The translations under genes and the position numbers were made by a program. Below the pieces are notes generated by a model. The model did not search any database. It was given only the letters and a program-made list of their open reading frames with translations, and was not told where the DNA came from. From a virus: a stretch of 30,161 nucleotides of DNA. Below are positions 1-8,663 of the stretch, piece after piece. Location: positions 1-30,161 of IMG/VR virus record IMGVR_UViG_3300032164_000053; one strand, written 5' to 3'. Positions within the stretch are counted from its first letter, which is position 1; every line of letters starts with the position of its first letter.

Positions 1-1
1 A

Positions 2-154
2 GGCCCCAGTGGCCCCAGTGGGCCGACAGGTCCAACAGGCCCCAGTGGGCCGAGTGGGCCGAGCGGCCCTAGCGGGCCGAGTGGCCCAACAGGCCCGACA
101 GGCCCCAGTGGTCCCAGCGGGCCGACAGGCCCCAGTGGTCCCAGTGGACCATTA
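2..154 (+). repeat. Gly-Pro-Ser/Thr collagen-like coding repeat
   Basis: There are seventeen consecutive 9-base units encoding GPS, GPT and finally GPL. Synonymous codons vary between units (ggc/ggg/ggt/gga, ccc/ccg/cca/cct), so the protein repeat is kept while the DNA is diversified. The repeat runs off the left edge. Confidence 0.95.
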
Positions 155-1699
155 GGTAGTAGTGTCACCATTACAAACAATAGTGGCGGGGCGGCGGCCA
201 TTGGCACCCCAGTTTATACCAGTGCTGCAAGTCAGTTTTCTCTTGCAAAGGCGGATAGCGCAACAACAACGTATGTTGACGGGCTGGTTCAGGATACAAG
301 CATTGCAAATGGCGCACCAGGGAAAATCCAAACCAATGGAGTCTTAACAGCGACTACTGGACAATGGGATGCGGTTACTGGGGATACAGGCGGCTTGACT
401 GCGGGTAGTATGTATTATCTGAGCGCAGCGACCGCAGGACGGCTAACAAAAACGGCTCCGAGTACCGATGGTCAATTTGTCGCTCAAATTGGCATTGCTA
501 TCAGCACTACTGAGTTGGATATTATTCTTGGCCCCGCGATCAAGTTAGAGGCAATAAGTGGTGCCAGTGGGCCTGCGCCAAGCATTGGTCTTATGATTGC
601 GGCTGATGTCACTTTGCATCTTGCAACGACTGGTAATGATGTAACCGGTGACGGAACAAGTGGAAATCCGTGGGCGACCATTCAACACGCATTTGACTAT
701 CTACGGGATAAATGGATTCCGAGTAATGTGGTGGTCAATATCTCTTTGTACGCGGGTACTTATACATTTACTGCAACTCAAGTTTGCGGGCATCCGTGTG
801 GTGAGCAAATCCAAATCATAGGTGCAGTAACGTATACAAAGACTTTGACATCAATCCGATCCACGGGTGGTCCACCGTATCAAAATTATGTCCTCAATTT
901 GAACAACGTCACTAACATTGCAGTCGGCGATTATGTGATTATTACGGGTACGACCGGGGGGACATATCCTGAACTTTTACTCGGATGCTGGCCGGTGACA
1001 AACGTGGATGCAGTAAATAGTCGCATCACAATTGATCCAGTGACTACGTCTCCAAGTGCCGGGCAACTTGCCAGTGGGAATGTAACTACAACTTCATTGG
1101 TGGTTCTAAAAGCAATTTGCTATTTTTCCGGCGGTGTTAATGGGATAACTGCTAACTACGCTACAATACGTGCTATTGGGAATGTGGCACTTGTGGGAAA
1201 TACCCGTGCGAGCGGTTCCGGTCTCGTAGCTGCCAACCAAGGTTACATTATCCTAGCGGCTAATGTCGGTGTATCGGGTTTCAACACTGGTTTCAGTGCA
1301 ACAAATCAGTCTGGCATTGTAAATAATGCGCCTTCTATTGCAGTTAGCAACTGTTATCATGGCGTTGTGTGTCATGATGGAAGTTTTATAAACTTCAACT
1401 ATGGAGTTTCAAGTGGACACCAGCAGACATATTCAGTCGGAATTTATGTATACAATAAGTCGTATGTTACGTGTTATGCCTCATACGTTATTGCATGTGT
1501 AAATATTGGCGTCTATGCCTATGAGGATTCGATGATTGCTGCAAATGGCAGTAGTTTAGTTGCTTGGGTGGCGACAGGCATCTTGTCGTCAGTTGGCAGC
1601 ACTATTGATTCAGTAACAACTACCGTGTCACACTATATCAGTCAGTATTCTCCGGCGCTTAACACAATTGGCAATTCTAACTCGACCATCACAGGGTAA
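2..1699 (+). CDS. Collagen-like tail fibre / tailspike protein, 5' end missing
   Basis: The reading frame is open from the window edge, so the N-terminus is missing; 565 residues remain. The first 51 residues are 17 Gly-Pro-X triplets (16 GPS/GPT, then GPL), a collagen-like triple-helix stalk. A short beta-rich segment follows, and then a domain opening with [18 protein letters not shown] (near base 632), the pattern that begins many pectate-lyase-like beta-helix tailspikes. The C-terminal half is rich in Gly, Ser, Asn, Val and Ile in short repeating strands, as expected of a beta-helix. The same opening module recurs in the next gene, so the two are partly paralogous. In phages such proteins form trimeric fibres that bind or degrade host surface polysaccharide. 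No catalytic residues can be assigned. Fibre identity is firm; enzyme activity is not shown. Confidence 0.82.
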   Translation, partial: GPSGPSGPTGPTGPSGPSGPSGPSGPSGPTGPTGPSGPSGPTGPSGPSGPLGSSVTITNNSGGAAAIGTPVYTSAASQFSLAKADSATTTYVDGLVQDTSIANGAPGKIQTNGVLTATTGQWDAVTGDTGGLTAGSMYYLSAATAGRLTKTAPSTDGQFVAQIGIAISTTELDIILGPAIKLEAISGASGPAPSIGLMIAADVTLHLATTGNDVTGDGTSGNPWATIQHAFDYLRDKWIPSNVVVNISLYAGTYTFTATQVCGHPCGEQIQIIGAVTYTKTLTSIRSTGGPPYQNYVLNLNNVTNIAVGDYVIITGTTGGTYPELLLGCWPVTNVDAVNSRITIDPVTTSPSAGQLASGNVTTTSLVVLKAICYFSGGVNGITANYATIRAIGNVALVGNTRASGSGLVAANQGYIILAANVGVSGFNTGFSATNQSGIVNNAPSIAVSNCYHGVVCHDGSFINFNYGVSSGHQQTYSVGIYVYNKSYVTCYASYVIACVNIGVYAYEDSMIAANGSSLVAWVATGILSSVGSTIDSVTTTVSHYISQYSPALNTIGNSNSTITG

Positions 1700-1705
1700 A
1701 TCATA

Positions 1706-3679
1706 ATGGCTGCAAAACGCCCTTTAGTCTTGACGAGCGGTAAGATCGAAGAATTGCAATCTTCGGATACGCTTGATCCCGGTGTATTCGTCACTGGCGG
1801 CGGTGTCATTAGTGGTCTAACTGCCGGGCGGGTGCCCTATGCGTCCAGTTCAACAACATTGGCGGACAGTGCAAATCTAACATTTAATGGGACCACTTTA
1901 ACTGTATCAGCGATCACTGTAACGGCTGGTTTTTCAGGCGGATTCACAAATGTAACAGGTGGAACTGCAACGGCCTTTACCCACATCTGTATGCCACGCA
2001 ATCAGTATGTCACGGATACTTGTATCTTGGATTATCAGGATGCGTTTGCGTTCATTGATAAGAGCGGTACGACTGTAACATTAACACCTGTTCAGGATTC
2101 GGGTTACGCATTGAGTATGTTTCGGGATGATGACCTGGGACCATATTGGGGTACTGGTACGTCACCTGGAACGTCTGTTGTTGTTGTGATTGATCCTGGG
2201 TTTGCGATTGAGAACAGTCTTGTCTTCAATTTGGGTGTGACTTTTAGCAATACGGCGACCACAAGACCCACTCACATCAAGATTGAGAACTGGGATAATA
2301 GTGGCAGTCACTATCATACTGTCTATGATGCGGATGTAACACCGGGGGAGTCGTGGATCAGTCCGAGTTTTGCCGGTCAAGGTAATCTACCGTTGCTCGG
2401 AAAAGTTAAAGTTACGTTTACGATTCCCAATCCATTGCCAGATGCCTTTTCTATTGTGCGGTTGTGTCTGTACTCGCATGATTCAACCTTTGACCCGTGG
2501 CATCTGCATACAGGTGGCGGTACAGTATGGGGTGGTGTTGGGATCAACAAGGCATGTGGCGCATTTGATCTGGATGTAGCCGGTGCCATCAACTGTGATT
2601 CAACGATCACGGCTGTCGGTATCAATGTGGGAACTTGTCCTGTCCTACCCCGCATCAATGTTGACACCAATTTCTACATTGATCCTGCGGGAAGTGATGT
2701 GACGGGGAATGGTAGTAGCGGTACTCCGTGGGCGACGATTGGTAAATTTCTGACGTACCTTGACGGCTTTTACATTCCTCGTGGTATCACTGTTACACTT
2801 TACGTCAACGATGGTCACTACACCAACTTGGCTGCGATTACTATTAACCATGCGTGTAGTACACAGGTCAAGATTACGGGTGTTCATACGTATGACAAAA
2901 CAATGTCGTCGGTGCAAAGTTCAAGTGGGGGTAGTGCTGCATGGGCCATCATTATCAATCTTAATACAGTTACCAACATTGCGGTTGGTGATTATGTGCT
3001 GATTAAGACAGCCTCGGGTGGAACATTGCCATTGTTGATGGCGGGGTGTCATCAAGTGACGAATGTTGATACAGGTAACAACCGCATCACTATAACCAGT
3101 CTGAATCGGCATACGGCGGCTCCCAGTGGCGCTGTAACTTGCACAGTTCGGGTTATCAAGAGCATACTGAGTTTTACGGGGGCGGCTTTTACAATTTTGT
3201 CTTCAATTGCAATTGGAGATTTTGTTGCCGTTGTCCCAACTGCCAATCCTGCCTTCTATTCGAGTGTGGGTAATGACCAAGTTGGTGGCAACATTCCATA
3301 TTGTCGGTGCCGTAATTTGGGGATTTCAGGTGGCAGCATCGGTCTTTATTGGGGACGTGGAAGTTTTTCTGTTGTGGACGCTGCTAATGACATCGTATGT
3401 ATAAGTGGTTCGGTAACGGGCATCTATTGTTTTGGCAGTGGTGCCAACTTATACCTGCGCTATCAAGTATTAAGTGGTTGCAGTTCATCTGGGACCAATT
3501 GTTACTTTGGCGCGGTGTACCTTGACGGTGGTGTAATTACCGGCAACAATATAGGTGCTTGGGCAGCCCAGAAAGGTATCAATTGTTTCATAGGTGCTTC
3601 TTTCCAAAGCAACGGAACGAATTGTACCCCGGCGCTGGATACTCAGGGGAATGGTTTTGCTGTGAACACGTCGGTATAG
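1706..3679 (+). CDS. Tail fibre / tailspike protein, paralogous to the upstream fibre
   Basis: 657 residues. The N-terminus (MAAKRPLVLTSGKIEELQ) and the following GRVPYASSSTTLADSANL to FNGTTLTV segment are typical of phage tail-fibre N-terminal regions that attach to the virion. The middle part (about 90-320) is beta-rich. From about residue 325 comes GSDVTGNGSSGTPWATIG, then [12 protein letters not shown] and NNRITIT, closely matching [30 protein letters not shown] and NSRITID in the upstream gene. The end is a glycine- and serine-rich beta-helix-like region. It starts 6 bases after the upstream stop with only a weak ribosome site. Probably a second receptor-binding or glycan-degrading spike. 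No lyase catalytic residues can be named. Confidence 0.82.
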   Translation: MAAKRPLVLTSGKIEELQSSDTLDPGVFVTGGGVISGLTAGRVPYASSSTTLADSANLTFNGTTLTVSAITVTAGFSGGFTNVTGGTATAFTHICMPRNQYVTDTCILDYQDAFAFIDKSGTTVTLTPVQDSGYALSMFRDDDLGPYWGTGTSPGTSVVVVIDPGFAIENSLVFNLGVTFSNTATTRPTHIKIENWDNSGSHYHTVYDADVTPGESWISPSFAGQGNLPLLGKVKVTFTIPNPLPDAFSIVRLCLYSHDSTFDPWHLHTGGGTVWGGVGINKACGAFDLDVAGAINCDSTITAVGINVGTCPVLPRINVDTNFYIDPAGSDVTGNGSSGTPWATIGKFLTYLDGFYIPRGITVTLYVNDGHYTNLAAITINHACSTQVKITGVHTYDKTMSSVQSSSGGSAAWAIIINLNTVTNIAVGDYVLIKTASGGTLPLLMAGCHQVTNVDTGNNRITITSLNRHTAAPSGAVTCTVRVIKSILSFTGAAFTILSSIAIGDFVAVVPTANPAFYSSVGNDQVGGNIPYCRCRNLGISGGSIGLYWGRGSFSVVDAANDIVCISGSVTGIYCFGSGANLYLRYQVLSGCSSSGTNCYFGAVYLDGGVITGNNIGAWAAQKGINCFIGASFQSNGTNCTPALDTQGNGFAVNTSV

Positions 3680-3689
3680 GGAGTCTAAC

Positions 3690-3980
3690 ATGCAAATTGT
3701 ACTGAAAAATGGCACCGTACTGGCGACACATGAAGATCATCAGAATGTTGCCAACTTGTATTCTGGTTGCGAGATTCGGTTTACAGCAATACGTTGTCAG
3801 CCAGGCGACCCAGACCCACGCACGGATGCCGAAAAGAATAGCGAGTATCGGGACCAAAGGCAAGTCACGTATCCGTCTTTGACCGATCAACTCGACATGA
3901 TCTACTGGGATCAGGTCAACGGTACTACCACTTGGCGTGATGCCGTTGCTGCAATCAAGGCACAGTATCCGAAGGTGTAA
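3690..3980 (+). CDS. Small fibre-associated tail protein
   Basis: 96 residues, ten bases after the fibre gene. The second half reads YPSLTDQLDMIYWDQVNG, then TTWRDAVAAIKAQYPK. This 'YPxxxDQLDxxYWD...W...I...YP' pattern is a recurrent C-terminal signature in small phage proteins encoded beside fibre genes. Their exact role is unsettled (fibre tip or assembly helper). There is no signal peptide or membrane segment. Position and motif support a tail role; anything more specific is inference. Confidence 0.7.
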   Translation: MQIVLKNGTVLATHEDHQNVANLYSGCEIRFTAIRCQPGDPDPRTDAEKNSEYRDQRQVTYPSLTDQLDMIYWDQVNGTTTWRDAVAAIKAQYPKV

Positions 3981-3981
3981 T

Positions 3982-4380
3982 GTGTTCACACTCCAAGCAC
4001 CATACCCTCGACTGCAAACGACAACACTACTGCCTAATCCGCAGTTTAGTGACGGTGAGAATTTGCAAGTGGCGGTGATGCGCAAGACGGCGATGGATGG
4101 GACACGCTATACTTATGTCAAACGTAAGGAACGGCGTAAATTGAAGTGGTCCTTTCGCCTCTCACGCAACAAGGGGTTGGAGTTGCGGGCATTTGTCTAC
4201 GCTTACTTTGCGTCCAAGATTGTGATTACCGATCATCTTGATCGGGTCTGGATTGGCAACCTTGTCAACAATCCATTCGAGTTTGATACCACGACTCGGG
4301 CGGGACCGGCAATTTCTCCGATGCCTCGTGGTGAAACGCAGATGATTGAACTGGAATTTGAGGGAGTTGAAAATGCGTAG
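3982..4380 (+). CDS. Small tail-associated structural protein
   Basis: 132 residues from a GTG start, chosen because it sits directly after the previous stop and has AAGGTG just upstream. A longer GTG start at 3937 would overlap the previous gene. The protein is basic in the middle (VKRKERRKLKWSFRLSRNKG) and has beta-strand-like segments such as KIVITDHLDRVWIGNLVNNP. The C-terminus is acidic. It overlaps the next gene (start 4373), suggesting coupled translation with the tail-tip protein. Size and position just before the hub gene fit a minor tail or distal-tail component. I do not recognise a named family. Confidence 0.6.
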   Translation: MFTLQAPYPRLQTTTLLPNPQFSDGENLQVAVMRKTAMDGTRYTYVKRKERRKLKWSFRLSRNKGLELRAFVYAYFASKIVITDHLDRVWIGNLVNNPFEFDTTTRAGPAISPMPRGETQMIELEFEGVENA

Positions 4381-7279
4381 CATATCAGTAGCCGGGCTGG
4401 CAAAATTGGCGACTCGGTACGGCAATGAACCCATTACCATCATCGAAGTCGATTGGGTGACGGGGCGTGCGCGTTCGTATGCTGACCGCGATGTGAGCGG
4501 AATCCCTGGGAGGATCGTTGATCTTGGCGACCTTGACAATGTTGTTGGAGTGTCCAACAACAGTTCTTCCCAGTCCCTTGACGTAACCCTAGACGATACG
4601 GATGGCACCATTAAAACCATCTTTGATGGACACGACGTACATAAGCGCGATGTTCGTGTTTACCAATGGTTCGAGGGTCTTGCCCTCACGGATAAGTTTC
4701 TGCTTTTCTCGGGTAAGGTTAGTTCTCCAATTACTTGGAATGAACGCGACCGTACAGTGAAGTTCACGATCATCTCGCAACTTGAGGATAAGGAGATTGG
4801 TTTCTCGGCTGAGGAAGGTCAGTTTCCGTATTTGCCTGCTGAGATGGTTGGCAAGGCGTGGCCGATGATCTTTGGGACCGTGCAAGATAGTCCAGCTTTG
4901 CAAGTGAACCACGCGGTAACAGGAACTACTTTGACGCCCGTAGGGATCGTTGCAGGACAGTCTCACTACAATTCACAACCGTTATTGGGGAACGGTGGCA
5001 ATTCCGATTCGGGTGCCTATAAGCAATTGGCGCAGATTGCGGCCCAGTCTAACGTTCTTTGGTGTGCTAAGGCTTGCTGGGATGCAGCGGGAGATGGTGT
5101 TAAGGCTGCGGACTATCTTGACCAGATCAATAAGTTGGAAGAACAACGTTTCAAGACAAGCGAGCAAATGGCAAGACAAGCTGCTTGTGCGCAGTGGAGT
5201 CGTGGTCAACAACTGGCAACTGCGAGTGCGCATGGTCTCGGTACAAATCCAATTAACATCTTAGGGGGTGAAGACTTCCCTCAGAATCAAACTGTTGTTC
5301 TTGACATCAATGGTGGTTTGTTTACTGGACATTTTATGGGGGCGTATTTCTACATTGAATCCCGCACCAATCCTGATCTTGAACAGACGGCTGCGAATGA
5401 GGCAGCCGACCGGAATGATGCGTGTCCGTATGAGGAACCGTCGTCTGCGGAAGCAACAGAATACGACTATCGAGTTGAAGTTCCGTGCAGTTGTATATGG
5501 GCCAATTTTGGAACGTGTGAGTGTCGTCGGTATGGATTCATCATAACAACGGCCAGCAATAAGCATAATCAACAAACAACCGACCCTATCCTACAGCAGT
5601 TTTGGGCCGAAGCTGGGGCGACTGTCAAATTGAATAGTGCCGAACCTGTGACATACATTGTGTCGATTATTCCTGGCACGGTCTTGGCTGTGAAGGCGTA
5701 CAAGCAGTTTACGGGCGAGCGGCGTCTGGTTGATGTGCCAACGAGTCTTTACACGGTGAGATCAGTGGTGTATGGTACAGTGACGGCAGTGCAAATTGTA
5801 TTCAATAAACCATTGAGTACAATCGCTGACCAAGGATGGAGTGATGACATCTATGTCACATTTCATTCTACGATTGGTCCAAACATTGTGGACATCCTCA
5901 AGCATTTGGTTGACACGTACACGGATTTGGATTGGGATGCAACAACGTTTAATGCTACACGGACGAAGTTGGTTAAGTTCCCGGCTAACTTTCCGATTTT
6001 GGATCGCAAGAATACACTCACTGTGTTACAAGAGATCGCCTTCCAAGCGCGGTGCGCCTTGTGGATCAGCAACGGTAAGTTTTACATCAAGTATCTGCCG
6101 GAAGTTCCAACGATCAATGATACCGTCAGTGTGAGTGACGTGGACGCAGAGAAAGGTGTCGAAGTAGACTTAACGCCGACCGAAGACCTTGTGACGAAAA
6201 TGATTGTCAAGTGGCGGGTAAGTTGGGCACCTGGGCAGACTGACCGTGAGAAGGACAAGTCTGAGAAGACCATTATCCTTCGGCACAATATCAAACGGTA
6301 CGGGACACAGGAAGAAGAGTATGACTTCTACATCTACAATCAACCTGACATCGTGCTCAAGTGTGCGACGTTTTGGTTGATTCGTAAGTCACACACTTGG
6401 AAGCGACTCAAGTTCAAGACGTTCTTGAACAAATTGAACTTGGAGACATTTGATTGTGTGAACCTTGATTTTGCCGGTGGTTATGTGGCAACTGGGGCGG
6501 TTAAGGCGGTTGTAAATAAGGCATCATACAATTCAACTGACAACACAGTAGACTTTGAGTGTACAGTGCCAGTGCGAGCGGGGACCATGACAACGTTTGA
6601 CTTTTACTGGCCTGCTGCCCTGCCTGTATCGCGGACATGGCCGCCTTCCGAGGATATTGTCAGTGGTGATGCCGGAGGCGGTGGACTTGGCGCGGGTGCG
6701 ACTGGAAATTTGCCAATTGGGGACACGACCGGCATTGAAACTGGGGATACTGTATTTGTGGGTGGGCCAAATGTGGTCTTCCGGGGACAAAGTGACCGAG
6801 GAGACCGGCATCCAACGGATGTTGGTTTTACAGCCCAGACTATTATCAATTTGAGCGTCTATGGTGAGTTGGACACGACACCCCGACCACACTTGAATCT
6901 ACGGATGTACGTGGGACGCTTATTGCAACTTGATCCACTTAAACAACTCAAAGGTGCGATCAGCATTGACATTAGTGAGACGAAGGTATTTGATTCCAAG
7001 GGGGATGATCCATCGAAACACTCACATCTATCGACACTGCTTCATGGCATCAGTGAAGACGGTGATCTTGTCGTGAAAGAAGGCATGTTAATTGGCAACG
7101 ACGATAACCCGGATGGCACGCCACTGACGGATGCGTTGAAGATCGGTGAGAGCGGGTATCTTTGTTTAATGGCTGACGTGTGGATCACAGAAGGTGACGG
7201 GGAGGAAACTAACTTCGACTTCAAGTATGATTCTGACGGCGAAGTTTATGGTGCAGGGACGGCTTTCTTGCAAGACTAA
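4373..7279 (+). CDS. Tail tip / central hub protein (J-like)
   Basis: 968 residues. The ATG at 4373 has GGGAG 8 bases upstream and overlaps the preceding stop; an in-frame ATG at 4346 lacks a good ribosome site. Residues 1-170 resemble the N-terminal domain of phage hub proteins, ending in GKAWPMIFGTVQDSPAL, a GKxWPxxFG motif. The region around 500-740 follows the layout of tip-attachment proteins: IVDILKHLVDTYTDL, LTVLQEIAFQARCALWISNG, FYIKYLPEVP. A cysteine cluster near residue 380 (CSCIWANFGTCEC) and a short coiled coil near 255 interrupt it. A glycine-rich linker near 766 separates a C-terminal region of about 190 residues, perhaps receptor binding. Known family role: it sits at the distal tail end and contacts the host. 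The hub assignment rests on architecture. Confidence 0.72.
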   Translation: MRSISVAGLAKLATRYGNEPITIIEVDWVTGRARSYADRDVSGIPGRIVDLGDLDNVVGVSNNSSSQSLDVTLDDTDGTIKTIFDGHDVHKRDVRVYQWFEGLALTDKFLLFSGKVSSPITWNERDRTVKFTIISQLEDKEIGFSAEEGQFPYLPAEMVGKAWPMIFGTVQDSPALQVNHAVTGTTLTPVGIVAGQSHYNSQPLLGNGGNSDSGAYKQLAQIAAQSNVLWCAKACWDAAGDGVKAADYLDQINKLEEQRFKTSEQMARQAACAQWSRGQQLATASAHGLGTNPINILGGEDFPQNQTVVLDINGGLFTGHFMGAYFYIESRTNPDLEQTAANEAADRNDACPYEEPSSAEATEYDYRVEVPCSCIWANFGTCECRRYGFIITTASNKHNQQTTDPILQQFWAEAGATVKLNSAEPVTYIVSIIPGTVLAVKAYKQFTGERRLVDVPTSLYTVRSVVYGTVTAVQIVFNKPLSTIADQGWSDDIYVTFHSTIGPNIVDILKHLVDTYTDLDWDATTFNATRTKLVKFPANFPILDRKNTLTVLQEIAFQARCALWISNGKFYIKYLPEVPTINDTVSVSDVDAEKGVEVDLTPTEDLVTKMIVKWRVSWAPGQTDREKDKSEKTIILRHNIKRYGTQEEEYDFYIYNQPDIVLKCATFWLIRKSHTWKRLKFKTFLNKLNLETFDCVNLDFAGGYVATGAVKAVVNKASYNSTDNTVDFECTVPVRAGTMTTFDFYWPAALPVSRTWPPSEDIVSGDAGGGGLGAGATGNLPIGDTTGIETGDTVFVGGPNVVFRGQSDRGDRHPTDVGFTAQTIINLSVYGELDTTPRPHLNLRMYVGRLLQLDPLKQLKGAISIDISETKVFDSKGDDPSKHSHLSTLLHGISEDGDLVVKEGMLIGNDDNPDGTPLTDALKIGESGYLCLMADVWITEGDGEETNFDFKYDSDGEVYGAGTAFLQD

Positions 7280-7299
7280 CTTTTGAGAGGAGTGTTCCA

Positions 7300-7485
7300 A
7301 TGGCAAAGAAGTGGATTGCCGGGGCGATTAAACACCCCGGCGCGTTGACGCGAAAAGCAAAGGCAGCGGGCATGTCGGTGAGTTCCTTCATGGCCCATCC
7401 GCCAAAGAACGTTACAACGCAGACGACACGCCAGATCAATCTGGCAAAGACACTTGCTTCCTTCCACAAGGGACGTAGCAAGTAG
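7300..7485 (+). CDS. Small basic phage protein (WIxGAIKxPGAL type)
   Basis: 61 residues, strongly basic, with a GAGAGGAG ribosome site before ATG 7300. The pattern WIAGAIKHPGALTRKAKAAG then TTQTTRQINLAKTLA matches a widespread small phage protein of unknown function, often encoded near structural genes. The family keeps the 'KxPGALxxKAKxxGxSxxxF' start and the 'TxxxRxxNLAKTL' helix. It could bind nucleic acid or be packaged in the virion, but neither is shown. It is the last gene of the plus-strand tail block, followed by a terminator. Confidence 0.8.
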   Translation: MAKKWIAGAIKHPGALTRKAKAAGMSVSSFMAHPPKNVTTQTTRQINLAKTLASFHKGRSK

Positions 7486-7508
7486 AAATTGGCGGCGGCG
7501 ATGCTGCG

Positions 7509-7536
7509 GCGGGCACCCGATCTGGGTGCCCGCTTT
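7509..7536 (+). terminator. Rho-independent terminator ending the tail gene block
   Basis: Perfect 10-bp GC-rich stem (gcgggcaccc / gggtgcccgc) with a 5-base loop, then TTTC. It lies 23 bases after the last tail gene and just past the end of the convergent minus-strand run, so the hairpin may serve both. The T-run is short. Confidence 0.75.
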
Positions 7537-7549
7537 CATGCGCAGTGTG

Positions 7550-7948
7550 CTAATCAGTGCGTTTGGAGCAGGTTTGGCAGAAAGTGTTAGTCACACATAT
7601 ATCGCTACGCACGCCCGAGGCGGAATTGGCACACTTACCCGTGATTTCGAGGTAGCCTTCCTCATGGAGTCGAACACAGTAGAGGCGGAAGGAACAAAAG
7701 ACCCAAGTAGGTTTTAAGACCCATTGAGTCAAGGCTTGGTAGCCTTCGGGAACTGGGGGAACTGGCCCCTCGGGGTATTCAATGCGACCATCTGCATGAA
7801 TCGTCGGGTAGGTAAAGCGGCGGATGACATCTTTGTCTGGCTTCGGAAGTGCTCGCATTGCGGCAAAGGGTGCATGTGCTGGGCCGCCAGTATAGACGAT
7901 GTAATGTATACCGTCACTGTGTAATTCAGGGCAACCTTCGCAACTCAT
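7550..7948 (-). CDS. Cysteine-rich protein with one copy of a WxxCxxR repeat domain
   Basis: 132 residues. The start is the ATG at 7948, which forms an ATGA overlap with the upstream gene's stop and has GGAG upstream; an in-frame ATG at 7975 is less likely. Residues 46-127 carry the same pattern as two domains in the upstream gene: DG (53-54), GY (69-70), W82-x-x-C85-x-x-R88, a lone Cys (106) and C124-x-x-C127. The N-terminus also has CEGC at 3-6. No membrane segment or signal peptide is seen. The CxxC pairs suggest metal binding or disulfides. Function is unknown; it is the last gene of the minus-strand run. Confidence 0.65.
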   Translation of the reverse strand: MSCEGCPELHSDGIHYIVYTGGPAHAPFAAMRALPKPDKDVIRRFTYPTIHADGRIEYPEGPVPPVPEGYQALTQWVLKPTWVFCSFRLYCVRLHEEGYLEITGKCANSASGVRSDICVTNTFCQTCSKRTD

Positions 7949-8655
7949 ATTTTTCTCCGTTGACAAGCACGACATTGCTCGTGGCCGATGCGGTCTCCGA
8001 ATTGGATGGCATCAGGGTTGTTGCAACGCATGATGATGCCGATGCACCCACAGTTTGCATACCGCACGCCAACACCATGCCGTAAACTGCACTCAGGCCA
8101 CAGTGGAATAAAGTGCCACGGATTGTTGGGGTCGCGTTCATAACCGTTGATGTCGCGCGGTGATTCCCAACCTTCTTCTTGTTCATAGGTGATACTACCG
8201 TCTGTCTCGAAGCGAACTTTTCGGTCACGTTTTTCAACGTAAACTGGCAACGTGTGTTCGATGTCGGCTAACGGCGACCGTTTAATTGATTCCGGTTGCC
8301 ATACTCCATGTCTTGCAACTTGTGTGTCGCTAACTGGATATACAGTGACAGTTTGAGTCCCCTGTGAATTACCGTGTTCATCTTCGAGGGGTAGAGTTTG
8401 TGTTGTTCCACTACTCTGTGCGTGCGGGCAAGATGTGCAACAATCAGCGGTTGTATTCTGGCGTGTGCGGTCACAATGGGGTGTGATTATGATTTCGACG
8501 TGGTTTGTGTGTTTGGACACCATCCGAAAACGACAAGGTTTCCAAGGCGGCACGTACCGTCCTGGTGTGTTAGGGTCGGGTATCCAACCCACGGGAATCG
8601 TGGGTGATCCTCGTGTGATTGTAAAGGCTCCATCTGGTTCAAATTTGACCGACAT
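7945..8655 (-). CDS. Cysteine-rich protein with two copies of a WxxCxxR repeat domain
   Basis: 236 residues. ATG 8655 is chosen because GGAG lies 5 bases upstream and it follows the previous stop closely; an in-frame ATG at 8694 would overlap the upstream gene. Two related domains, about residues 2-76 and 147-231, share: DG, a turn ending GW or GY, W-x-x-C-x-x-R (W38/C41/R44 and W186/C189/R192), a further Cys, and a closing CxxC (73-76, 228-231). A low-complexity Thr/Gln/Ser linker joins them. A third copy lies in the next gene. No known family is recognised. A small metal-binding or disulfide-stabilised fold is plausible. Confidence 0.65.
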   Translation of the reverse strand: MSVKFEPDGAFTITRGSPTIPVGWIPDPNTPGRYVPPWKPCRFRMVSKHTNHVEIIITPHCDRTRQNTTADCCTSCPHAQSSGTTQTLPLEDEHGNSQGTQTVTVYPVSDTQVARHGVWQPESIKRSPLADIEHTLPVYVEKRDRKVRFETDGSITYEQEEGWESPRDINGYERDPNNPWHFIPLWPECSLRHGVGVRYANCGCIGIIMRCNNPDAIQFGDRIGHEQCRACQRRKI

Positions 8656-8663
8656 GACATCTC

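Noticed and set aside
1-154. CRISPR-like array at the repeat-rich ends
   Set aside because: The repeats are contiguous 9- or 18-base codon repeats without spacers, encoding collagen-like Gly-X-Y.
3588-4085. 165-residue minus-strand frame across the small tail genes
   Set aside because: It opposes two well-supported plus-strand genes and has no recognisable features.
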